This document shows positions 22,550 to 34,651 of a DNA stretch of 64,000 bases, one piece after another. The translations under genes were made by a program, and so were the position numbers. Below the pieces are notes generated by a model. That model had not been told where the DNA came from. It saw only the letters and a program-made list of their open reading frames with translations, and made no database searches. Within the stretch, counting starts at the first letter, position 1, and each line of letters starts with the position of its first letter. The stretch is from contig CAJNDS010000280.1 of NCBI GenBank assembly GCA_905221605.1, positions 62,001 through 126,000 on the forward strand. The letters run 5' to 3'. Source of the DNA: Symbiodinium natans. Lineage: Eukaryota > Sar > Dinophyceae > Suessiales > Symbiodiniaceae.

Positions 22550-24560
22550 GAGGTACCATGACTGGACCATGACCACTATGTCATCCACTGGATTCCAGCC
22601 ACCTTACGGGACTCGGGACACAACCTGCGACCCAGACAAGACTCAGCGATGCCCCGAAAGACCCGTCCCATGGCCCCTTTAAGCATGGTAGAGGGTTAGC
22701 CAAAACTTGGGCAACAGGTGTTGTCATCGTGGTACACTCACCTGCAACCCCCCGTCAAAAGCAGACTACTCCCGACAGGGTCGTCATCACACGGCCTGCC
22801 TAGACATGAGCTGTATCGCAAATGGCATAAAGATCGCCAAATGGTTAAGGGTTCTGATGCTGGGTGGAGGATTTGGGGAGGGGTTTTGGAAGTCGCACAC
22901 TCTTCAACACAAGAAAGCCGAGATCACTGAGCTCTGAGTTGCCGGCGGCCCTCAGCGGCACCTCGCCGATGGAACATGGAAAACCCATTGGGCCATTGGG
23001 GCCCTGTTGTCACGGGTTGGAACTCCAAAAACTGTCTTCCCTGAACAACGGCTCTCAGGACGAGGAGGTCAAGGCCAGCTCGCCAATTACGCGGTACATC
23101 GGCACGCACCGCCAAGTGATTCAGAATCATCCATGCTACAGACCTTGCCGGTCAAGTGCATTGCTTTCGCGTCCAGTCCTTATGCACGGTACGTAGTAGG
23201 TAATGGAAGGTGGTCCTGCATTGCTCAGAGGACCTCCTCGGTCTTAGGAAGCTGTGGGGCGTTTAGTTTCGACATGCACATGCTTCGCATACCGGTCACT
23301 GATGCGACGTCCAGCCGAGGCCCCCACAACGAGGCTGGAAATGGCAGGAAGCTGACGGCGCATGCCCAGGCCCTGTCGCGAGGAGATCAAAATCTAGGAA
23401 GTCTAATGCTTAGATAAAGGCTTTGGCTTGAAGTGATGTTGATTGGTTTGTGAAGGATTGTGCGGGGGCACTGAGCCATGGAAGACCGTGAAAACCCCCC
23501 TGAGAAGGGGATCAAACAACAGAATTGCTAGCAACTCTGCTCTGGTCGCTCGCCTTCCTTCCTCGCCCCCCAAAGCACCTCAAGCATTACCCCAAATTGG
23601 GATTGTCCGCCGGCGTGGCTTTCTTCATCTTATCGAAATGATCTACGCAGGTTGCATTCGACTAGGTTCTCCGGTTTGCAAGAGCCCAGCCAGGCTTCAA
23701 TCAACAGCTGCTCAGACTACATTGCCACCTTGCAACTCCGCATATTGGACCCAAACTCGCAGCAAGCGAGCAAGCCACACTGACTGGAAGCTACTCGCAC
23801 AATGGCCAAGTTAGAGATGGAAGGCTTGCTCCATCCTACTCTGGGCAACTAAGCACCTCAGCTCCATCAAGCTGGGGTGAAAGGTTGTGTGCAAACTACT
23901 CGCACAACCCTGGAGCACTGGAGATGGTGCGAGACTGTGAGCTTCATGAGATGGCGTGCTGAGGGCAGCCGGCTGCCTAGAAAATGTTGAGCCGAGCCCC
24001 TTCAACCATGAGTAGCTTCCACCCTGCGAGTTGTCTTGAATGGTCCTTTGCAGACGCCCACAGAGTGCTCTTTTCACTATGGCTAAGGGTAGTAATTACC
24101 GATCTTCACATATCGGCATAATTCGGCATGATTCGGCATGGCATACTCTTCAGAGCCACTTGGCTGCGCCGGGGGCGGCTCTTGGCTAGTAATATTGTCC
24201 TTCAGGCAGCAACATTTCAAAAGCGAAGAGGACCTACCAGTAGCAGCTTGTTTTACGTCTTGGCTCTTCGTGCTTAGGGCATGGAGCTCATGGGTCGGAC
24301 ATGGTTGCAGGGATTCCTGCAATGTAGCAAGAAAACAGTCTGCCATGACCCCTCATTACCCGCAACAAGAATGAGCGGCTTACTTGTTTGAGCCTTAAAT
24401 TCCGGCGAAAACATCAGCCTCCTCAACCCTCAACCTATCAGTCTCCGACCCCGAAACCCCAAAAATGGAATCCTGAAAGCCCTAACCCTGAGACCCTCAG
24501 AAAGGCCGTCTAGAAAGCCCTAAGCTGAAAGAGTCACCAGCCCCTCTTTTAAGACTCGCC
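22550..24560. other. No gene supported
   Basis: This is the interval downstream of the aminotransferase stop codon. Plus-strand frames at 23007-23417 and 23443-23814 are open but have no recognisable domain. Telomere-like CCCTAA-rich sequence lies at about 24420-24500, just after the end of the aminotransferase gene. Confidence 0.35.
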
Positions 24561-24564
24561 ACGG

Positions 24565-27500
24565 TCACTGGAAAATTGCTGGGCCCTTTTCGCGGAGTTC
24601 GGTGAGCCCGGCCTTGACAAAGAAGCGCTTCAGATCTAGCTTGAGGCTTCGGTTGTATTGAGTAGTTGGGGTGAACTGGCCGTGAGTCGCTGAGGTCAAA
24701 CCTGCCTTCAGCCGCTTCGCCGCCTCGGCACACTTTGCTGGCGGCAGGTTGGCGTAACAGACACGGATCTCGCCAGGGGCGCCTGGCACCGGCGTTGGCT
24801 TTGGGCACAGGCGTAAGGGAGGACTCGGGGAAAGGGTAGATGTCAGGGTGTCGGGCGCATGTACTGTGTTGAGGCCTGTAGGGTTTCCTGTAGGGTTCTC
24901 GGGGCTTGATTAAAGGACCTCGACAGGGGAGTGTAGGTTTGCTCCACTATGGGGTCGGAGGTCTCTTGAGCTTCTCCTTCCGTTCGTTGTTAAGCGAAAC
25001 TGTGTGTGTGTGTGTCAATCCTGTCCTGCATGGGCTGTCCAGCACACAACACACGATTCTACAGCCCATGCAAGAGAGAAGGGTCAAGGATTTTCGGGCT
25101 GCAAAAATTCAACAGTCTTCCGATGAACTTTGCAGGGGCATTTCAGGGGCCCGTATTTTGTATTTTGGAGGATGTTGGCGGCCTAGGGTTCTTCTGCCAG
25201 ATCCTGCCCGACATTTGAATGTCGCCAAGAAATAGCGAGGCTTAGGGCTTAGGGCTCACATGCTGCCGGCTGGCCGCAGGCGGATCCAGGAATGGCGCAA
25301 ACGCGATGCCTCCGCCAAGCGGTGGAGTCAAGGAGGCAGCCCGTTGTCAATCGTAAGGGCTGTAACTAGTACAACACTCTCCACCTCAAACCCAGGGAGA
25401 TAGGGCCCTTTCGGAGTGACACAGGAATCATGTCCTCCGCATGTGCCTAGCCACCCTCCCATGCCAGCTTCCTCAAACCTTCAACCATTAGCAACGCGCT
25501 GAATCTGAGACTCAGACTTCTCGCTGAGCCATTCCACTACCCGCGTGTCCTGAGACTGAGGGATGCTGAATACTTGAAGCGCAGGCGCAGAGCGGCACTT
25601 TACTCAGGTTGGCCAATGTTCTCCCCAGGTCTCCCCATCTTTCCCCGAACTTTCCCCATGCCCTCTCGGAGGCCCCAACGTTCTGAAAGCCCTCAGGCAG
25701 CTTCGCCATGAGGTAGATCGCACCCGAGCCACCTTGCGGGTGTCTGGAGGTCGATTCTAGGCCCTAGGCGTCAGGACTACTCCATGTTCTTAGGAGTGTT
25801 GATGCAAGTCGACAGAATAAGCAGTGTGAGTTCGTCAAGCGGCTGAAGTTGAAGTAGGATATGAAGCCTCAGAGTGAGACCTGCAGAGAGAACTGCCCAA
25901 GTTGAGGGATTCAAGCAGCGGAACGGCGGCTGATCCTCGAAATCGCAACATATTCTCAACACAGCACTAACAAACCAAAACCACGCACAAGGATTCGTAC
26001 TCTGAGAATGATTCCCAAACCTGCAAGCAACTTGAACCCGAAGCCCTGAACCTGGAATGCCTGCACGTTGCATCCAACACGACACGCCTACACGCGAATA
26101 CACACATGCACACACACACACACATATCTAGAGCTCTCACAACTTCACCCCTTGGAATAGTGGAGGAGGGCTACCCTTGCCTGCCACACTGCCAGGGCCT
26201 TGGCAGCTGTCGAAGAACTCGCAGAAACTTTTTCAAAGAAGTGTTGGGTCAATGTGCGGCTTTGCCATGGGCTTGCACTCTTAAGGGTACCGAAGGTTCC
26301 TGAAAGCCTTCTTCCGGTACAGCTCCTTTCCAAGGCGGAGGCCCAGTGTCTCGGTCAAAGCTTCGATGACCAAGCGCTTGTTCTCCTTGAGGCCGCGCAC
26401 ACGGTCCTTCCTCGGCGGATTCAGAGGGCTTTCGGATGCTTCCTTTGAGCACCAGCCTGGCAACTTAGTAGCCTGAGTTTAAGGTTTGGGGTTTTACGGT
26501 CTAGGCCGTGCGAAGAAGGGAGATGATACGAAATGAGCATACGAGCACTTCCCTCAACACGTGAACACAGAACCTGAGTTGCATGCGTGCCACCAGACAG
26601 GACCACAAGCTACGAGAACTAGCAAGCTCCTCTCACTATGTTGAAGCCTGGGGTAGAACCCCAGCCATCCGGGCTTCTCACATGTTAATGCTGAGGCTGA
26701 AACACCCACTCGCGGCCAGCGCCAAGAGCTGCAAGGGCAACCTTGTCAAGCTAGGGCAGCTAGGGGGGCAAACAAGGCGGACGCAAACACAACCGTCATC
26801 AGCAAGTTCTAAGCCTTTTCTCGGGTTCTCTATCGATTTGTTGACCCCTGCGGTGCAGTCACAAGAGCATCCGCGAGCCAGTGAAGCTGGCTGAAGGTGA
26901 ATTGGACAAATTGGTGGACTGCGAAGCCCCCAATGAAGAATCATGGTGAACCCCTCCCACTCTGCCTTTTGGGAGACCACTGTGGGGCAGATTGCGATGG
27001 TATCCTGGACCTGCGCGTCATGATCACGCATGTGCGAAAGTTGAGCCTTTGAGGTGTCGGCGTCTTCAGGAAGAATCCGAAGAATCCGAAACCTAAAGCC
27101 AAGCTGTAAGGGCTTGTGCAATAGAGGTGCTTCTATTTAGTTTGGGTTGCGGGTCTATGGTGATTGGTGGTGGGTTTGATTGCTGAGAGGATCAGCTTAG
27201 ACAACTCGGACTCGAAACGGGTGGATGGATTGACTTTGCACTTGCAGAGATGACTCCCCAGCAAATCGGGTACTATATTGCCCACACTCACACGCAGCAC
27301 GACAACCACAACTGCGACCATTACGCCAGTTCGGCGATCTAGCAATCGAAGCCGGCACCGTCCCGTCTACTCGTGCGCAGAAGGGTTCCATTCCAGGCTC
27401 TCAACCAACTGCCAACTGTCTGGAAATTCGATGAGCAGATTCTAGACCCTCACCCTCACCCCCCTTTCCTACCACCCTAAGCCCCTAAACCCCCCCAACC

Positions 27501-30500
27501 CACCCCCACCCCCCCCCCTGACCGCCCAAGAAAAAGGAAAAGCCAACCCGTGATCTATGTTCACAAGCGAATACTCGAAGGAGCCAAGGGATGCACTTTC
27601 ATGAGCTCGGGGAGGAGACTGGGTGGAAAAGCCTGGGAGAAGAATGCGAGGCAAGTCCAGAGCTTCCGTTTCAGCTTGGAAGATTTCGGTGCTTTAGGGC
27701 TTTAGGGCAGGGAGGTCTGAGGGTGCTTTGATGTGCTTTGTGTTTAGGGTTTGGGGAGTCGGCTGTGAACTTGCATGCGGCGTAAGATCTAAAGAAGATC
27801 AGGCGCTCGGAGATGGGGTAAGGCCCGGGCCAAATAGCCTGCCACACGACCACATTCAAAACACCTAGGGCCTAGATGCTGAAGGTCCATATCTCCGGAA
27901 CGCAGATTCTTCTCAACTCTCCTTCGTACTGTTTTCAGATGTTTCTTCACACCTCTGGTGCTGTGTAAGTAAGTCCTACACGGATGCACATATTGACCTT
28001 AGCTCATGGCCCCGACTTCTGCTTCTCCCACGACCGTGCACGCAATCAAAGATCGGGCGCCTACGCGCCATCCCATCATTCCGAAAGCCTGCCCGTGCAG
28101 CTTGAAAACACTTCGCAGCGCCGAAAAGTTCTTATCGTGGTTTGGTGGCCTTTGCTTTCGAAATCGGCTTGCTCTCTTATTGTTGTTCTGATTACATAAC
28201 CGGAAACAGATGTAACTAAATGTTCATCGCGTGTTGAATACATGGACAAGTTCCCCAAACAAAGGGTGGACAAGAAGGGGTCCAATCTGAAGCATAAGAC
28301 GGGTCAAATCGTTCCCGCGCGGCGCACCTGCTGGACCATGGCTTTTTGCCTGAAGCTTGCGTACTCGCATTCTGGACGAAAAAGCGTGCTCTCGCCTAGG
28401 TGCGGCCGTCGCTGCAGATGCCATCCTCGAAACCGTCATCGCTTTGGGCTTCCGGGCTTAAGAAATGCAGAACTGTCGTCGCTTTTGGATGTTAGGGCGC
28501 GCGAAATGCGGACTTGTCGGAACTGAATCTAATGACCGAATTGGATATTCATATTGCAAAAGGTTGGTGGAATAAGCGGAGGGTCTCCGTTCACTTTAAC
28601 AAGAGACCGCGAAACCATGCAACCAAAATAGCAGGCACAAAAAGATGCCAACAAAACCCCTCACCTGAACCCAGCTTCTAGAACGGATGAATGGAAAATC
28701 GACGGCTGGGCTGGCCTTGCTAAAGGAGAAGACGTTCACCACGTGGTCTCCACTGATGCAACTATGGGCAGGATGCCCCTCCTGCCACAAAGGATCATCA
28801 AACAGTTTCACACTACTGCATCGATCCGGTGGTTAGTGTGGCATGACGGCAGACATTCACATGTTAACAAGGCCTGCGTGTTTGCCATGCTGCTATTCCA
28901 GTTGGATTTGCCAATCCTGTTGCACAAGTATGTTGGGACTAGGAAGTGTTGAATGGAATGAGCACAGGGTTGCTGAAGGTAACACCGGTTCCAAGCCTTT
29001 CAGCACAAAACCTCACCAATAAACCACAACATCGAAGCATTTTCGAGATTGTGAGGCTCAGCGGTTCCACTCAACTTTCATATGCTTGGAGTTGACAAAA
29101 GACGATGTGACGAGGTGGCAAAATGCCTCCTCGTAGGTGAAATGCTCATAGGTGTTGTCCATGACCAGCCAGGCGTTGTGCTTCTCGCACAGGGAAGACA
29201 ACCTTTCGAGCCTGCAGCTTTGCAGCTGCCCGCTACAGCTAAGCCTTCCAACTCTGAACCCCGCTTTCTAGATTCATGCAAACTATATTCTACGTCGGGG
29301 CTCCGAGAATACAGGTCCGTGCACTCCATGTCCATGGGGTCGCACCGAACCCCACTGCGTGACTAAACCAATCTTTGCGCAGAATTCCCCCTAGGCTGCC
29401 GGGCACTGGCTTGGGCAGGATCATGCCGGTTGGATTGCCAGGATTGACCTATGCAAAGAAATGGAACAAAGTTCAAGGCTCTTGACGAAAACCGGATGGA
29501 AGGTCGACGGCGCTGCAAGCTTTGGCAAGCCATATGTTCAATGCATCAGGTAGGGAAGGGGTCCAGAACGCATCCACTGCGCATATTGAGCTCTCCATCG
29601 TGCTCACTCACCCATCTGGCTTGAAAGAAGGTGGGCTCAGTTCTGCTAAGTGACCCAACCCAATCCAGCCGACCGAGCCTGTGTCCTATCCCCGGGCTGC
29701 AGAGAGTGGTGAACCTCACCCTGAACTGAACTTTCTTGCGGTGTCTTCCGCAGAGTCTGACACCCCACCCGTACTGACAAGCGCAGTTGAACTTGCATGG
29801 GTTTAGGAGTTTAGCCGTTCAGGGAGTTCTTTGTGTTCCATTAACCCCTTGTAGGGATGCTTCAGCACGATCCCCAAAGCTATATGTTGCGACGATAAAC
29901 GTGAACTTCAACATGCCTTCGCATATGCTCTCATAAGCTTGGCCATGTGCCACAGTGACCATGCGAATACGCTCGCCAGCTGGTGGCTCGCACAGCCTGG
30001 CCCAGATAGTCCCCCAGTAACAGCAAGCCAACACCAAAGTACGAAACCAGTTAGAGTGCAAACGTGTGCAAATACCTGCAGGGATGGTGATGACAGCATT
30101 TCGTACCAGTACCCGTGGCGAATTGGGTTCGCACATCTACGGAATCTACGGCAGCAGCCAGAGCCTGCGCAACATCATATGGTGGCGCTCTTGATTCTTG
30201 TAGTGGCAAGTGTAGGCCGAAGAATTACAGGTACAAGGGGGCGATTACATCCTCCAATCAAGCTTCTCTAAATCCAATTCTGGCCACCAAAACTCGGAGC
30301 AGAAAGCATGCCTCTTCTCCAACCAATCAACATCTGGAAGATACTCCTCGCACCGGCCATCATGATCATAAAAACGATGGGCACGACACGGCCATCTGTA
30401 GGGTTGCCGCGCCGAATCGCATACTTACACTCCCTGGCAGACGCAATCGTCCTCAATTTCTGCGGAGGTTTCGGAGAATATCGGAGATGAGCATGTTCTA

Positions 30501-32488
30501 TTCGGATGGCTGTGAGAGGCAGTGAGAATTGGGGGAAAGAAGACTTGATGTAAAGACTTTTGCCGGGCGCTGAAGCTCCTCGACTGCTCCTCAGGTTGCA
30601 CCGATATCGTTGCACGAGTGCTCCGCTTCTGTGCTTTTGTGGTATCTGGGTTTTGCCCTTTTGCAGCTACAGTACAGGCCCACAAGTGTATTTGTGGGTA
30701 CAACCCCTGGTAACGGCAATGCGGCAATGCAAAGATGCTGCTATTTTAAGCCAAAGCGCAGTCCGTCCAATGATAGTTAGCCATGGCAACAACAGAAAGA
30801 AGCCCGGCAGTCCTTGGTGCTGGGCGCCAGCACCACAGAGGCGTGGCCACCGGTCATCTGCAATGCCATCCTGCTTTTAAGGGTTTGGGCCCCTAAGCCC
30901 TCAACCCTGCCTTTTTACCCAGCTCAAGGGCTTAGGGTGCACGGCTTCTTCCGCCAACTGAACCCTGAGGGCTCGAGACCCTAAATTCAACACCTCAAGG
31001 CCTCTAGTGTCCACAGCTTCCAACGGTGACCCCTTCTGAACTTTCAGAAACATACATCTTCAACTTGAGGTCAGAAGCAAAAGCTCTGATCTGTCGAAGC
31101 GGCGCTGGCTGATCCGAACCAAAAGTGCATGTGCTTGCTAGCAGACTGCGGCTGCCAGGCTGAGATCGCGGCCGGTGGTTGAAGTAAAACGGGCTGAACA
31201 AAACAGCTGCATCCTCTGGTCAGCTTGCGTAAGGGGGAGGGATGCAAGCAGTCTCTCTCAAACGGGCCATAAGACCAAGCTAAGGCAGCTAAGGGCTGGG
31301 TTGTTGAGGGCTTTTCTGATGGTGTTGACGGCGACAGTTGCAACATTTTCATCGACTTGCGCCCAGGTTCAGTCCTTCGAGTCGAGCAAGGTGCACACCA
31401 AGTTCGTGTAGGCCTGGTTCGCTCCAGCGGTCACCATGACCTAGCAACGCGAGGTACTGAAATCGCGGTAGCAACGTCATTTTTTTTTCAGTTTCGATTG
31501 TTCTGAGGAATTCGGACCCTCGTTGAAACCGTGATGCTCGCCTCCACACCTTCCAAGCCGTTCTCCTTGCGCAGCTTCTCCTGGCAAGACCGGAACCTAC
31601 CTATTCTGCAATGTCCCATCTCGAGGAAGTCACTATGTCACTATGTGTCTCAGATTGAGAACCGAAGCCCGAAAGACTGGAGGCCTTCAGCGGTTGACAG
31701 GACCGATGTAACCTAAAAGTCATGAGCCCTGCACTCGGGCACCCCACGCTTTCTCGTCAGAAATGTGCTTCCTAAGCCCTTGCTGGATCCTTCAAAGCTT
31801 CTCGAAGAATCGGCCTCAGTAGGCTACTTTTTTCGTCAGCTTTCTCAGCTTCTTGTTTCAACTACGACAAGTCCCCTCAGCGATTGATTCGGCAATTGCT
31901 TGTTCGCTGTGAATCTCAAGCGGCACAATGCCGTCGCAACTCGCAACCAACATCATAGCAATGCGAGCAATCCAAGCCAATCCACCTGGGGCGCAGGCAA
32001 ACCATCATCTGCACCTAGGCACTGAGGGCTGCGGCGGAGCTAGCAGCTAGTTGGCAAGATGGTTTGCATGTGCTGAATAACATTGCTTCGACTAACGATT
32101 CGATTCTTCCGACGACGGAGCCCGGGGCCTGAACGCGCAGCAAGCCTGGCAAGCCTAAATTAGCTGCTAGGAGCGCGGCAATAAGAGTTCGTGTCGGGCT
32201 CGCCTGCCGCTTTCGCAGCTGCCTGGCTTGGAACCCGCAAAGGACGCGGAGAACCTTCATGACACCTTGAGGTCTTGATCCCGCTTCGATGCACCCTGCT
32301 CCTGCTGGGCAAGGCAGACAATGAAAACGATGCCGGAAAAGGAAATTTGCAGGCGAAGCCAAGGACTCTGTGCAGAAGTGAAGACGGTGCCCATTTCTCT
32401 AGCGCTGCAGAAGCTCTTTGCTTGCCTCGCTGGCAGCTGCTGGAGGGGCCCAATGCACAATGCCCTGCGCAAGAGACATGATGCCCTC
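24565..32488 (-). CDS. Class I/II PLP-dependent aminotransferase (ISS1/VAS1-like), about 20 small exons
   Basis: Minus-strand exons: 32488-32404 (MSLAQGIVHWAPP), 32203-32135 (frame unresolved), 31580-31542 (EKLRKENGL), 31440-31375 (VMVTAGANQAYTNLVCTLLD), 31213-31173 (VLFSPFYFNH), 30870-30804 (MALQMTGGHASVVLAP), 30346-30312 (YLPDVDWLEK), 29996-29951 (ERIRMVTV), 29448-29405 (VNPGNPTGMILPKP), 29211-29127 (AWLVMDNTYEHFTYEE), 28781-28716 (GDHVVNVFSFSK), 28088-28059 (AFGMMGWRVG), 27838-27779, 27010-26966 (VQDTIAICPTVVSQK), 26741-26704 (VALAALGAGREWV), 26410-26343 (DRVRGLKENKRLVIEALTET), 25732-25680 (GSGAIYLMAKLPEG), 25359-25275 (HRVCAIPGSACG), 24782-24706 (PGEIRVCYANLPPAKCAEAA), 24612-24565 (AGLTELREKG, TGA). 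They total about 382 codons, near the size of plant VAS1/ISS1 aminotransferases. NPGNPTG, the DNTY aspartate, the PLP lysine in SFSK and the substrate-binding arginine of EIRV are all present. A soluble amino-acid or indole-type transaminase is likely; substrate unknown. The start exon was not found. Confidence 0.88.
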
Positions 32489-32880
32489 CTGCGCACAGGC
32501 GCTCGCAAGCTAGAGGGTTTTAGACAGTTTGCAGTCCTTCCACTAGCCCATGCAAGGGCATGCTGTGACAGCTTCAGAACGCTAGCTTTGCTGGTTGCCT
32601 CGACGGGTTAAAAGGGTTTTTGAGAGGGTTCGGACAGTACAATCTGGAATCTGGAATCGCGAGCTCCGATACCTTCGACTCAAAAGCTCTGGATGCCATC
32701 CCCGACCAGGGATAGGGCGTGCCTTGCCCCGAAGCATCCTCTGCCTCAACTGAGAGGGAAAGAGAGGCAAGCTATGGAACACCATAGGACTCAAAGGAGA
32801 AGTGGAAGTAGACGAAGCAGAAGTCCTACTGAAAATAGTTGTCGTAGTGGTGGCTGTGGTGGCTGTGGTGGTTGGCGGTG

Positions 32881-32980
32881 GGTGGCGGTGGGTGGCGGAG
32901 GGTGGCGGAGGGTGGCGGAGGGTGGCGGAGGGTGGCGGAGGGTGGCGGAGGGTGGCGGAGGGTGGCGGAGGGTGGCGGAG
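32881..32980. repeat. 10-bp minisatellite GGTGGCGGAG, about 10 copies
   Basis: Nearly exact tandem copies of GGTGGCGGAG fill this stretch, flanked by GGTGGCGGTG variants and ending in GGTTTAGGGT. All six frames stay open, so overlapping ORFs here are artefacts of the repeat. Confidence 0.95.
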
Positions 32981-32984
32981 GGTT

Positions 32985-33285
32985 TAGGGTGGTGAGCGGT
33001 GAGGTGGTGGGTGGTGAGCGGTGGTGGGTGGTGCGCGGTGGTGGGTGGTGGTGGATGGTTGTGGGTGGGTGGTGGTGAGTGGTCGCGGGTCGCGGAGGTG
33101 GGGGTGGTGGTGGTCGTCGTGGTCGTGGTAGTGGTGGTTGCGGTGATGGTAGTGGCACCGGCAGTCGTCCAAGAGTGATCCTACACAAAAATCATCATCG
33201 TAGGAGCAGCAGTAACAGTACCAGTAGCACTAGAAGCAGGAGTAGGAGCAGCGGCAGCAGCAGTAGCAGTGCTGAGTTCGGCACA
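32985..33285. repeat. G-rich GGTGG tract followed by AGC/AGT triplets
   Basis: Irregular GGTGGTGGG-type sequence runs to about 33170. After a short gap comes a tract of AGCAGTAGCAG triplets (about 33200-33275). The plus strand has many closely spaced G runs, so G-quadruplex formation is plausible. It lies between the aminotransferase 5' exons and the coiled-coil gene stop codon, that is, upstream of the aminotransferase. Confidence 0.85.
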
Positions 33286-34651
33286 TGGCGACGATGCATG
33301 GCTCGTCTGTCAGTCGGATACGCTTGCTGGGCTGGAGCACCTTAATTCTTAACATGGAATCATGTAGAGGCTGAGGGCATGCAGACGGTTGGAACTTGGC
33401 ACATACTCTTTGACTCTCGGGAGCTGCATCAGAGCGAGCATGAAGGCCACCACGACCAGAGTTTGTAGTCAAAGGATTCTGAAGGTTCAACATGCTCAGG
33501 CCCCGCCTCTTGGCTGGAAGCCGACATGGCCGACTTCTGGCAGAAGAGGTACCTGCTCAGTCTGCGCGAGTGTGTGGAATTAAGGATGTTGGCAGATGAG
33601 TTTACCAAGAATCTTTAAGTCGCTTGGAAGTTGCACAGAAGAGCAGATCATGGTTTTGGCTGCCCCAAAAGCATTCACAAACTTGCCCTGCCTCGGGCCA
33701 GCTGCTCCAACTAGAGCTAGAGCTGACGCAAAGATGCGCCTGGCTCAGCTTCACAGGCTGCAAGACTTCAGCTTGCAAGTTTCGCTCAAGAGGGGTTCAG
33801 CCTCCCCAAACTGTGACAAGCAAGCAAAAAGGCGCCACAAGCCTGGTGGCCACTGCACGCGGCTTGCACGGACCAAGCATAGAAACCTCAACCCTGAAGT
33901 GAGCAGATACTGTGAAGGAGGCTGAGGTGTTCGTCTGCAAATGAGCTCTGAAAGACGATTGGCTTCCTAGCTGCCCACAGTTAGATAGAAACAAGTATAC
34001 AAGAATTCAGATGCCCCGAAGCAAAACACAAAGGGAATTGTGCAGATTGTTCAGGATGACATGGCCACGGCTCAGCTCCCTTCTCTGAGAGCATCATGCC
34101 CAGAAGCTGCGAGCCAGATCAGAGAGGAAAAGCGAGGCATACTTCGAAAATTCTGAATAGCTAACAGGGTTCAGGACTTGGGCTAACAGTGTTAAGGATT
34201 AATGAAACTCAAGCCCATGGCCGTGGCAGTCCAGGTTCATAACATGCTTGTCTGCGTGTCCACACGTCCCTTCGGTACTCCGGTACTCCTGCGGGTTATG
34301 GACTGGCAACTGTGGGGACAGAGGCGCTCCACATTCTTGTTCCCAGCTGCACCGCCAGGTTAATGCAATCCCCAAAGCCTCAGGGCACATGCCCTAAACT
34401 ACCCACTGCATCCGCGGACGGGACAAGCCCTTCTCCGGGAAGCAACATGCAGCGCGTGCGGATCCTCTTGTAGGTTGTGCAGTTCGCCAAAGCGACGAAG
34501 CTGGCTTTGGAGGCACGCAATTAGCAAACTATCACTCTTTTGTATCTTACAGCGCGCTGTTGCAAAGATATCTCTGATCCGATATCGCGACACGCAGCGC
34601 AGCAACCAATAACATTTCCACATTGCTCAACGAAGCTCGTGAAACTTCTTG

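Noticed and set aside
32693-33345. Glycine- and arginine/serine-rich plus-strand frames resembling an RGG or RS protein
   Set aside because: They are read-through of the GGTGGCGGAG minisatellite and AGC triplets; all six frames stay open there.
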